A stretch of DNA of 64,000 nucleotides from NCBI GenBank assembly GCA_934232895.1, contig CAKQGH010000002.1, forward strand, positions 48,283 through 112,282. The letters run 5' to 3'. The notes under the pieces were generated by a model that searched no databases, had not been told where the DNA came from, and worked only from the letters and a program-made list of their open reading frames with translations. Positions 50,531-60,800 of the stretch are shown here, piece by piece (position 1 is the first letter of the stretch; each line of letters opens with the position of its first letter). The translations under genes and the position numbers were made by a program. The stretch comes from an uncultured Alphaproteobacteria bacterium. Its GTDB lineage: Bacteria > Pseudomonadota > Alphaproteobacteria > Rs-D84.

Positions 50531-51294
50531 GTTTTCCCCCGTGGTTTGCCGCGTGTTAAAAATTCAATAATTTCGCGGTTTTTGGTTGTTTTTAATAATT
50601 CGTTTGGATTGCCGCGCCCGCTGATGCTGTGCGTTGTGGCATCAATGTATATAGAATTTGTGGCAATTGATTTTATAGAATCTAATTCGTGTGTCACCAT
50701 AACAATGGTTGTGCCCGCGTGATTTATTTTCACAATTAAATCGTCCAATTGCTTTGACCGAATTGGGTCCAGACCGGCCGATGGTTCGTCGAAAAATACC
50801 ACATTGGGGTTCAATGCCAGCGCCCGCGCCAGTGCCGCACGTTTTATCATGCCGCCACTGATTTCGGTTGGGTATAAATCGGATGCGTCGGACAGACCCA
50901 CCATTTCTAATTTTTCACGCACGCGTTGTTCAATGTGTTCACGCGTCAAATGTGTTTGCAATTCCATGGGCAATGCAACATTTTCTCCAACTGTCATAGA
51001 TGAAAACAACGCGCCACTTTGAAATGATATGCCAAACGATTCCAATATTTTGTTTCGCACTGCGTCATCCACGCCCCACAGGTCCGTTTTGCCAACCAAA
51101 ACGCGCCCGGTCTGGGGTGCCTTTAACCCAATCAGCGTTTTCATGATTGTGCTTTTACCGCTGCCACTGCCACCCATAATAACGAATATATCGCCGCGGT
51201 TTATGGTGAAATCTATATGCGATACAATGACACGCGGGCCATACGCAATGGTCAAATCGGTGGCGGTAATCAAAGGTTCTTTTTTATTCTGCAT
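50524..51294 (-). CDS. mlaF: MlaF-like ABC ATPase
   Basis: A 256-residue ATPase driving lipid transport. Walker A is MGGSGSGKST, signature EISGGMIKRAALARAL, Walker B VVFFDEPSAGLDP, switch His in VTHELDSI. LPMELQTHLTREHIE is typical of the MlaF family. Between mlaE (3-bp gap) and mlaD (overlap). Confidence 0.96.
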   Translation of the reverse strand: MQNKKEPLITATDLTIAYGPRVIVSHIDFTINRGDIFVIMGGSGSGKSTIMKTLIGLKAPQTGRVLVGKTDLWGVDDAVRNKILESFGISFQSGALFSSMTVGENVALPMELQTHLTREHIEQRVREKLEMVGLSDASDLYPTEISGGMIKRAALARALALNPNVVFFDEPSAGLDPIRSKQLDDLIVKINHAGTTIVMVTHELDSIKSIATNSIYIDATTHSISGRGNPNELLKTTKNREIIEFLTRGKPRGKTC

Positions 51295-51297
51295 TCG

Positions 51298-52137
51298 CTA
51301 TATATCCAACCAATTAAATATCACTGTTAAAATTGCCGTCATAACTATGCACCAAACAATGCTATGCACGACGGCGCGCGTGGTTGCGCGACCAATGCCA
51401 TCGGCACTGCGTTCGGTGTTTATTCCGCAATAGCACCCGCATATTCCAATAACCCATCCATACACCCAACCGTGCAGGACGCCAATTGCAAAATTGTTAA
51501 ATGTAATCCAATCAAAAGTCATTGCCCAATATTCATTCATTGAAACATTCATCAATGTCATTGCAATGCACGCGCCGCCCAAAATTCCAACAATATCGGC
51601 AATAATCGTCAGTATCGGCATGGTCATGGTCAACGCCAAAATACGCGGCAATACCAAAAAATCCATGGGGCGCACACCCATCGTGCGTAATGCGTCTATT
51701 TCCTGGTTCACCTGCATAGAGCCGATTTCAGCGGCGTATGCCGCGCCTGTGCGCCCCGACATAATAATGCCGGTCATAATTGCGCCCAATATTCGTGTTG
51801 TTGCAATTGCCAACAATGCCGCCACATATATTTCGGCGCCAAACATTTCCAATTGCATTACGCCAACGAACGCAATGATGATGCCAATCATAAAACTGAT
51901 TAAACATGTAATTGGTACGGCGCGAATACCGGCCTTTTCTAGTTCGGTCCATAAATCAATTCCGCGAAACACCGCGCGCCCACGCAACAGGCGGCCAAAG
52001 CTGGCCATAACATCGCCAAAAAATTGCAAACCGGTGCGTGTTTTGTCCGCCATTCGCAATGTCCACGCACCCACGCAATCAAATGCGCCGGTGCACACGG
52101 CGGTTGCCGCTGGCAAAGATACATTGGGCTTTTTCAT
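51298..52137 (-). CDS. mlaE: MlaE-like ABC permease
   Basis: A 279-residue permease with about five membrane helices. Family blocks are RAVPITCLISFMIGIIIAFVGVMQLEMFGAEIYVA, GIIMSGRTGAAYAAEIGSMQVNQEIDALRTMGV (the coupling helix), and VLPRILALTMTMPILTIIADIVGILGG. First gene of the mlaEFD-lipoprotein operon; the periplasmic MlaC and VacJ are not here. Confidence 0.96.
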   Translation of the reverse strand: MKKPNVSLPAATAVCTGAFDCVGAWTLRMADKTRTGLQFFGDVMASFGRLLRGRAVFRGIDLWTELEKAGIRAVPITCLISFMIGIIIAFVGVMQLEMFGAEIYVAALLAIATTRILGAIMTGIIMSGRTGAAYAAEIGSMQVNQEIDALRTMGVRPMDFLVLPRILALTMTMPILTIIADIVGILGGACIAMTLMNVSMNEYWAMTFDWITFNNFAIGVLHGWVYGWVIGICGCYCGINTERSADGIGRATTRAVVHSIVWCIVMTAILTVIFNWLDI

Positions 52138-52203
52138 ATAAATCTACATTCCATACGATTAAATTCTAGAATAATTTCGCAACCCAAGTCAAATATAAAA
52201 GGT

Positions 52204-52233
52204 TTGACAATTATCCCACCTGTGCGCAACAAT
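52204..52233 (+). promoter_or_regulatory. Promoter of the YbaK gene, suggesting a leaderless mRNA
   Basis: Perfect TTGACA (52204-52209), 18 bases, AACAAT (52228-52233). Initiation seven bases on would fall at the A of the ATG at 52240. No ribosome site is present. Confidence 0.5.
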
Positions 52234-52239
52234 TTGTGC

Positions 52240-52722
52240 ATGACAAAAGCGAACGAATTCAAAACAAATGTTATGCGCATTCTGGATGCGCGTGCCGTGA
52301 CATATAATCATTACAGTTATGCCGACACGCCGGCATTATCTGGCGTTGATGTTGCGGCGGCGTTGCACCAAAATCCGCACCAGGTTTTCAAAACATTGGT
52401 GACGGTTGCGCGTTCAAATAAATATTATGTTTTTATGTTGCCGGTATGTGCGGAATTAGATTTGAAAAAGGCCGCCACCGCCGTTGGCGAAAAATCAATT
52501 GATATGTTGCATCAACGCGATTTGTTGGGACTGACGGGCTATGTCCATGGCGGGTGCAGTCCAATTGGTATGAAAAAACAATTCCCAACGGTTGTTGACG
52601 CGTCGGCGCAAAATTTTAACACTATTATTTTCAGTGCCGGCAAAATAGGGTACCAGGTCGAAACCAGCCCGCACACATTGGAAAAAATAATTCCAATGAA
52701 ATTTGCGGAAATCTGTGCCTAG
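52240..52722 (+). CDS. ybaK: Cys-tRNA(Pro)/Cys-tRNA(Cys) deacylase, YbaK family
   Basis: A 160-residue editing hydrolase that frees mischarged Cys from tRNA-Pro. Family blocks: HQVFKTLVTVARSNKYYVFMLPVCAELDLKKAA with the catalytic Lys in FKTL, LTGYVHGGCSPIGMKKQFPTVVDASA, and IIFSAGKIGYQVETSP. The ATG at 52240 is chosen because longer in-frame starts overlap the divergent mlaE gene and the family starts here. It probably initiates leaderless. Confidence 0.94.
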   Translation: MTKANEFKTNVMRILDARAVTYNHYSYADTPALSGVDVAAALHQNPHQVFKTLVTVARSNKYYVFMLPVCAELDLKKAATAVGEKSIDMLHQRDLLGLTGYVHGGCSPIGMKKQFPTVVDASAQNFNTIIFSAGKIGYQVETSPHTLEKIIPMKFAEICA

Positions 52723-53612
52723 TATTGCGCACCTACAATCGAATTGAAAAAATCCAGCACATCGCGTTGCACATCGGCATAGTTTATATCCATCAACAAT
52801 TCATGCCGCGCGTCGGGATATATGATTATGGTCAAATTATCCAAACTGTGCGATTGATATGCGCGATACAATGACATTGCCAATCGACTGTTCAGGCTGA
52901 CAATATCGCGGCTGCCACTGATTATCAGCAACGGGGTGTCGCGGTTTGCCTCGCCATCCAGTGTCATCAGGTTTTTGAACAGTGAATAATAAAATCCGTA
53001 TGAAAAATATTTCGCTCGCATTTTATCGGCATCGCGCAGTGCCACCTGGTGCGGGTCGCGGGTTAAATATTTTGCGGCCTGCGCACCGCGAATTGGTAAA
53101 AACATTTCTATGGCGCGGGCGGGGGCATCCGGACCAAATAATTTTTGACCAATCCACGCCGCATTGGCCGCAATCCCCAGCATCCAACGGGGATATTTCG
53201 CGCTGCCCGATAAACAGACGCCAGCCGCACATAAATCTGTTTGCATCAATACGCGTTGGGTGATGAAACTGCCATAACTGTGGCCAAACAGGAACACTGG
53301 CAAATCATATTTTTTGCGCAAGTAATTCAAGATTTCAATTTCATCGGAAACGATTGCCATAAACATATCGGCATCGCCCCCAGTTTTGCCAATGTTTTTC
53401 GTCGCGCCCGCGGTGCGACCATGGCCACGATGGTCGTCACCAAAAACGATATACCCGTTTTGATTCATGTATCGTGCAAACCGATTGTATCGCCCGACAT
53501 GTTCATCCATACCGTGCACAATTTGCACCACGCCAATGGGCCGCGTCACATTGTCCCATAACGTGCAAACCAACCGGCGTCCATCGCGCGCCACGAAAAT
53601 TTCAGTTGTCAT
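52719..53612 (-). CDS. Alpha/beta hydrolase, monoacylglycerol lipase-like
   Basis: A 297-residue serine hydrolase (Hydrolase_4 type). The oxyanion turn is IVHGMDEHVGRY, the acid strand DHRGHGRTAG, the nucleophile elbow FLFGHSYGSFI, then ISGSRDIVS (Asp) and PDARHELLMD (His). No signal peptide. I start at ATG 53612, seven bases after AGGGG; a longer ATG at 53648 lacks a ribosome site. It converges with ybaK, sharing 4 bp. Likely acts on lysophospholipids or monoglycerides, fitting the nearby Mla operon. Confidence 0.88.
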   Translation of the reverse strand: MTTEIFVARDGRRLVCTLWDNVTRPIGVVQIVHGMDEHVGRYNRFARYMNQNGYIVFGDDHRGHGRTAGATKNIGKTGGDADMFMAIVSDEIEILNYLRKKYDLPVFLFGHSYGSFITQRVLMQTDLCAAGVCLSGSAKYPRWMLGIAANAAWIGQKLFGPDAPARAIEMFLPIRGAQAAKYLTRDPHQVALRDADKMRAKYFSYGFYYSLFKNLMTLDGEANRDTPLLIISGSRDIVSLNSRLAMSLYRAYQSHSLDNLTIIIYPDARHELLMDINYADVQRDVLDFFNSIVGAQY

Positions 53613-53688
53613 GAAACACCCCTGTGATTGTACGGGGAAATGATACATAACATAAACATATATTTACATAGGTTTGTTTTCAGCCATT

Positions 53689-54858
53689 TTATGCCGCACC
53701 GCCCGCAACGGCGCCACTGGCCCATGCCCATTGCAAATTGAACCCGCCCAGATCGCCCGCTATGTCCAAAACCTCGCCCGCGAAAAACAGACCTGGTTGC
53801 AATTTTGATTCCATTGTTTTTGATGATATTTCGTCGGTCGACACACCGCCGCGCGTGACCTCGGCACTGCGCAGACCGTGGTATTTATACCCATTGCGCG
53901 GAATGGTTGCGCGCTTGATGCGACCATCAATATTTTGCAAATCGGCATCGCGCACATCGGCAATGCGGCGCGTATCGTCACCGGCAATCCACCGCGCAAC
54001 GCGTGCGGGTAAATACGCGGTCAACACCGACGCGATATTTTTGCGACCATCGGATTGTTTCGCCGCCCGTAATATCGATAAAATATCAATGCCCGGTGCC
54101 ATATCAATGAATATGTCGCCACCCGCATCACGCACGGTCGCGCGATAGACCGCCGGCCCGCCAATTCCAAAATGTGTAAACAGCATTGAATCATCAATTA
54201 CCGATTTGCCAACACGAATTTGTACGGGTATTGATATGCCGGCCAGTTCAGGCGAAAACACATCGGTTGCAAGCGCGCACAGACCGGGGCGGGGCGGTAT
54301 AATTTTGTGCCCGAACGCGTGGGCAATTTTATATCCTATGTCCGATACAACTAAATCTGGAAATGATACACCGCCACTGGCAACAATTACCGATTTCGCA
54401 AAATATTCGCCGCGGTTTGTTGCGATTGTAAACACGCCATCGGTATGTGATACACCGGTCACGGTGGTATTCATAACCATATTTGCGCCGCGGGCATCGT
54501 GCAATAATGCATCAAGTATTACACCCGCGCCATCCGCACAGAAATATTGTCCGGGGGCCTTTTCAACCCATTTTATTCCGCGGCCGCGTGCCCAATCCAA
54601 AACATCGGCGGGTGAAAAGCGTGCCAATGCGCCGCGTACAAAATCGGGGTTTTCGCCAAAGTATCGATTACGATTTGCGTCGGCATTTGTAAAATTGCAC
54701 CGTCCGCCACCAGATGCCGCGACCTTGCGCGCGGGGGCGGGGCCCATATCGATAATGCACACGCGTCGACCGCGCGCCAATGCGGTGCGCGCCGCGGTTA
54801 AACCCGCGGCGCCACAACCGATTATAACAACATCAAATGTGTTTGATTTAATTACCAT
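53689..54858 (-). CDS. HI0933/BaiN-family flavoprotein
   Basis: A 389-residue FAD/NAD(P)-binding oxidoreductase. FDVVIIGCGAAGLTAARTALARG is the dinucleotide-binding start; KVAASGGGRCNFTN and SVIVASGGVSFPDL are family hallmarks, as is GLFFAGEVLDIAGDLGGFNLQWAWASG at the end. The physiological substrate of the family is poorly known. Its start overlaps the stop of the giant Cys-rich gene by 7 bp, a surprising partner for a cytoplasmic flavoprotein. Confidence 0.93.
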   Translation of the reverse strand: MVIKSNTFDVVIIGCGAAGLTAARTALARGRRVCIIDMGPAPARKVAASGGGRCNFTNADANRNRYFGENPDFVRGALARFSPADVLDWARGRGIKWVEKAPGQYFCADGAGVILDALLHDARGANMVMNTTVTGVSHTDGVFTIATNRGEYFAKSVIVASGGVSFPDLVVSDIGYKIAHAFGHKIIPPRPGLCALATDVFSPELAGISIPVQIRVGKSVIDDSMLFTHFGIGGPAVYRATVRDAGGDIFIDMAPGIDILSILRAAKQSDGRKNIASVLTAYLPARVARWIAGDDTRRIADVRDADLQNIDGRIKRATIPRNGYKYHGLRSAEVTRGGVSTDEISSKTMESKLQPGLFFAGEVLDIAGDLGGFNLQWAWASGAVAGGAA

Positions 54859-57800
54859 GGCATATATCCGTCATTGCATGTGCGGATACACTTCTTGCCA
54901 TTCCATTTCATGGAACCCGTTTCATCAGAATGTTCGTCACAAATCGAAACACATTCGCCGCCATCCAGCGCGTATTTTTCGCCCTGGTACATGCACGATG
55001 CAATCTCGCATCCGCGCACGTATGTGCTGGCCACCTGGTTGCCTGCGGCATCATATTTGTTTTTGCATTCGCCGCACTGTGCACCAGGATTATGGCTGTC
55101 GTATGGGTCGTTTGTGTATCCCGGTGCGCATTCACTGGCCACACATTCGCCGTATGCGCCGGTTGTGTGATTCCATTCCTTGGTCCCGGTGCCATTTTCC
55201 AGTGTGCACGGTTGGATGTCTGATATGCACGCATTAGACATTATATGGAACCCAGATTCACATTCGGTGATTCGACATATAGTGAACGAATTTGTCCGCG
55301 AATCCCATTCGCGTACTGCCGATACCGCATTCGGGGCATAGCATTCCATGGTGTTTTCAACGCATTGGCGGCTGTCTGGGTGGAACCCGGGCTCGCACGA
55401 CGCGACCACGCAATTACCAGTTGTTTTGTATGACAATGCGTGTTCACGATCACACGGTGTGCAACGGCCGCTAATCATTTCATAATCGCCCTTGCACGAT
55501 GTTTCTTTGCATTGCCCATCAACAATATCGCACGGGTTGCCGGTATCAGACACACCGTTGAATGTGCAATTCGCCGGGTAATTCACACGTGGGGACGCCG
55601 GAACGGCCGTTCCGCCCACCAGGTCATACCCCTCGCACGATGTAAAGCACTCGTTCGCACTGGCCGCACCGCCCGCGGAATTTGCGTGTGATGTTGGACA
55701 CTGGACGCCACATCCGGCCACGCCCGCATCAACCGAACCCGTGCCCGAGCAATACATACCCGCCGGGCATTGAACCATGCTGGTGCCATTATAGTACCGA
55801 CCGCGTATGCATGAAACAATATCTTGGGCATATTGTGCATACAGCGTCATACCATTCGTCTCGCTCCATTTTGCGGTGCTGGTTGGGTGACCAGACGCGT
55901 CATAGTACTGCACGCCACCTGTTGTCGCATCAAAGTAGCCCATGAATACCCAATTGACCTTGGTTGGCAATTTCGTCAGTGTTGGCAATACCGCATCGTA
56001 TGTGGCCGTCACACTGGCCTGGCCGCCCGTACCCCCATTCACATCCAGTGTGATGGTGTATGTATTTGCGGTCCATTGCGCCTGTAAATCAAAGTCGCTG
56101 TATGGGTTTTCAATATCGACATCTGGCGCAAGCAATTCACCAATGAACTCGGACCCCCATCCATCCATTGTGTACCCAGTGCGCGACGCCGGATATATAT
56201 GCACCGTGGTATCGGCGCCCGTGAATGTGGTCGGGTTGCGCGGGTCATTTGTACCATTGTTCAATACATAGTTGATATGATATGTATCAATGGTCCATTT
56301 GGCCCACAATGTTTTATTCCCGGTCGAGCCCTGGGCGATCTGTTTTACCTGGTTTTTGAACGCCGCATCTGAATACCATCCGTCAAATGTGTAGCCCGTT
56401 TTTGTTGGTGCCGCCAATGTAATTGTTGGTGTTTCAACCGTGTATGTTGTTGGGTTGGCCTTTGGCGCGGCACCACCATCCAAATTGTATGTGATAGTAT
56501 ATGTAATCACATTACATTTTGACGCGCCCGCTGCGCTTTCGTACCCCGTGGCACACGATTGCATACCACCCGTTGAACCATAGTTCACGGTCGTGCCACC
56601 AGCACAGTAATTGTTCGCCAAACACTGAACCTGATCTGCCTTGGCACTGGCAACATACTTGCCCGCCGTTGTGGTCAACCAGCACTGTTCAATCGCGCTT
56701 GATTTAACCGCACTGTTCGGGTATGTCGTCGGGCACGCATTGATACCATTTATATCAGTATACTCGCCATCACCACATTTTGGCCAGTTGTCTGGAATTG
56801 TTGGGTTTTCTGCCCACATATCCAAGGAACCATTGTATCCTGGGCAATATGACCCCGCCGGACATGGTGCGGCATCTTGATACAGTTGTGGAATATCACC
56901 ATCACTTGACGAGCTGGCCTGGCACCAATCCATTGTTGTTCCATCGATGGTCTGCTGCCATTTCTTGGTGAAATAATATCCAGGATTCAGCGATACATAC
57001 CACATATAATATCCGCTGTGTCCGCCAGCCGACCCAACATCTATGTCATACTTGTTGGTCTGGGCATTATAATAGTTCAAAACGAATATTGTACCGGCAT
57101 CATTATTTAACAAATACTGTGCCATACATTGTGTTATAACCGCTGGTGCGCCACCATCTTCTATGGTTGCCTTTGCGACGGTCGGGTTGCGATAGTTGGT
57201 CGGCCATGTCGTTGGCACATAAGTCGTGGGTGACGGGCACGCAATCGGCGAATTCGTTGAACCGTATGCAACAATTGTGCTTGGGCAATAATACCCCGCC
57301 GGACAGCGTTCCAGTCCACCACGGGCATCTTTGACATATTGGCCATAAATTGTGTCGTCTGGGGCGCTGGTCTGCACCGTGCATTGTTCAATCTTGGTTT
57401 TGCCGGCAGATGTGTCGTGCGTGTATGGTGATGGACACGATGTGCACTGCGTCGCGCCCGCACCGGCGTATGTTGCGCCCGTGCATTGTACGCGACCGGT
57501 GTCACTGGTTGCACCAGCCTTTGGAATTGTGTACGAACCACCCGCACAGGCATAGCCCGCGGTGCATGTTGTACAGGTTGTTGCACCGGCGGCAATGTAT
57601 GTCCCCGCGTCACATTCCACACTTTGGGATACGGGGCGCTTTATTTCGGTCCATTTTGCCCAGTATGTTTTGTTGCCGGTTGAACCCGTGGATATTTTAG
57701 TCACGGCGGTGCCGGTTAAACCAGAGTTTTCGTACCAGCCCAAGAACCCATAGTCGATATCAGATGTGCCGGCGCGTGTTGGTGTGGGCAGGTCAAACGT

Positions 57801-60800
57801 GGCCGTCTCCACGGTATAGCTGCTGGGTGCGCCCGCCGGATTCGTCCCACCGTTCAAGTTGTATGTAATGGTATACGTATTCGCCGTCCATTTTGCGGCA
57901 GTGAAATTTATACTTGTGGAACCATTGCTGCCCGTGAAAAATGGGGAAGCCAGCGTACCATCGGTATTAACAACGGCTGTACTGTATTTATAGTCGGTAA
58001 AGAATCCACCAAACGTGTATCCGTCTTTGGTTGGGATGGTGATTTTCTTTATCTCGTTATTGGTGCTCGCATCGCTGTACCAACCCGTGTTGTACTTTTC
58101 GTATACTGTGGTATATGTTGGGGTGCTGCCACTGCCAGCATCAAACCGCACTGTGTACACGATTGGCGTCCATTTCGCCGTGAATGTGACATCACTGGCC
58201 CAGTCGGATGGTACGAATTTCTGTGTGGATTCGATTTGTTCCTTGCTGTCTGTGTCGTACCAGCTAAAGAATGTATACCCGGTCTTGGTCGGTGTCGGCA
58301 ATGCAAACTCGGCATCGTCCAATGTATATGTTGTGCGATAGCTGGCCGGCATAGTCCCCCCATCTGCATCGTATGTGATTTTGTATGTAATGGCATCACA
58401 TTTTGTGGCACCCGCTGCACTGGTGGTGCCGGCCGCGCATTGGGTGCGTCCCAGTGTCGCGGTGTTGTCGCTGGCCCCACATGTTGTGGTTTGCATTGTG
58501 CCGGTTGAATTCGGACAATAATACCCAGCCTCGCATTGTTTTATGTCATAGTATGTGACGCCAGATGCAGTCGTATCCAATTTCGCCAGGCCGGTGTTTT
58601 CCAAACACATCGTCTGCAATCCACTCAGGTAATACCCCTTGTTTGCCTGGAAATAATACACGCCTTGTGTGCTTGAATATTTGTTATCTGTAGAGGAATC
58701 AAACCGGCGGCGTTCAATCCATTCGCCTTTGGTTCCAGAATAAATCACATCCATTTGGCAAGAATCCACACCATCAATACCATCGTCAAAATTTTGCACA
58801 GCAACCGCCTCCACGATACCTGCCGATGCATCAACAGATGATGTCGTATCAGGATTATACGATGGGCAATCTTCATAACCCTGGTCATCACTTGATTTTG
58901 ACCATGAACCACCATTGCAGAATTTACCAGCCGGGCAAACTGCACATGTTGTACTGTTCGCAGGCAAATATTTACCAACCGTGCAGGTGGTTTTTGGCAA
59001 AACGCATTTATTGTTTTCCAAAGTGTATCCGGCGGCACAGGTTTTTATCTTGCACAAGTTTGCAACCGAATAGATATACCCTGGGCGAGGTGCCATTGAC
59101 GTGGATGACATGCTTGGGGTTTCCCATGTGGCAACATTGGCCGAATTGGCACATGTTGCATTGCATGATGTTTGCCCCAAATCCGATGTTGTTTTGCCGG
59201 CCGGGCAAACGGTACATCCGTTGTCGTATACCCCTTCCTTGTTAGTGTACGAACCAACCGGACAGGCAACCAACCACGGGCTGGTCTCAAAAGAGGCCTC
59301 GCTGCAGCTCAGTGGGGTAGACATTTGGGCACAGAACGATCCCGCCGGGCATTTCGCAAAGTTTTTATAGAGCACACCACCAGTAGAATATCCAGGGATA
59401 TTCCCATCAGAGCAAGCAATTGCGTTGCTCAGATAATATCCTTGCTGGGCCTCGATAAAGCCACTTTTGTTTGTGTCCAGTGTGGTATACCGTCTGGTTG
59501 TTGTATTATATGTGCGTACATCGTACAGCAATACAGCGGAACCCTCGCCAACCCAAATGCCCGAGCCCCACATACATCCTGTTATGTTTGATACACCGCT
59601 TATGTCCATAACGCCATTTGTATCAACGCTCATGCTTTCCAACTGCCAGGTTTCGGCAATCTCATCATTGGTTGGCGCCACGGATGAACTGCTGGGGCAC
59701 GAATTAATCCCTTGAGCTGCGGTTGTGGAATAATCAAAGTTGCCGCCGGGACAGTAATTGCCCGCGGTACAAGTTTGGCATGTTGTCCCGCCCTTGGGCA
59801 AATACTTACCCGCGGCACAAACAATTGAGCATGACGGATTATATTGACCATTGTTCTTGATGTTGGAATACCCAGATTTGCATGATGTTGTGTATGTGCA
59901 AACACCCTTTGGTGCGGTCAGTGTACAATTCGCACCGGTCCCCGGATTACATGCCTGGCAATTTTCCCATATTGCGTACAGGGTAATGCTGCTGTCGTTG
60001 CCTGACGGTGCAACCAGGTTTGACACAAATTCACCGTTGCTTAATACTGGTAATGTGTCTGAGGCGCTTGTCCCCCAGCCAGCAAAACGCTTTGTCCCGT
60101 TCGTGAATTGGTTCATGGTCAACGCGCTGGGGGTTCCATAGTAATGTTTCGACGGTGACATTGTGCCGGTACCACCATTTGCATAATATACCACGGAATA
60201 TTCCATACCCTGCCAATGCGCGTACAATGTGGTATTGACCGCAATTTTTTGGTACAGGTTGTTAACAAAGCTGCCACTGGAATTTATGTACATAACACCT
60301 TTGCCATCTTTTTCGGTGTAATATCCTTGGAATTCATAATTAGATTTTTGGGGGACACTAATTGAATTCAAACATGTTGTGGTGGCCGAATTACTGTAAT
60401 ATGTACAGCTGGATGTTTTGTTGTTATATTTGTAATAAACATTTCCTGTGCCGGCGGTTCCAGCCCCCTGGTTGTCCAAGGTTATTGTGACCGTTGTTCC
60501 CGCAACACCCTTGCACGAAGTGCTGCCAGCGGTGCTGGTTGTGCCATCTGGGCATGTTTTACATGCACTGACCGATTGTGCACCCGTGACATCATTATAT
60601 GTGCCTGCGGGACACGGGGTTGCACCATAGTTATCAACGTGTACGGTCGCCTGGTTAGAACTATTACACGCCGGGGTATTTCCTTGTTTATCGCAGTAAT
60701 AGCCCGCGGGACATGGCCATGCCTCGTCATAAAACGCATACGGTCCACACTTGGCCGGAATTTGAAATACGGAACCCGGATATATATGGAACCATTGGTG

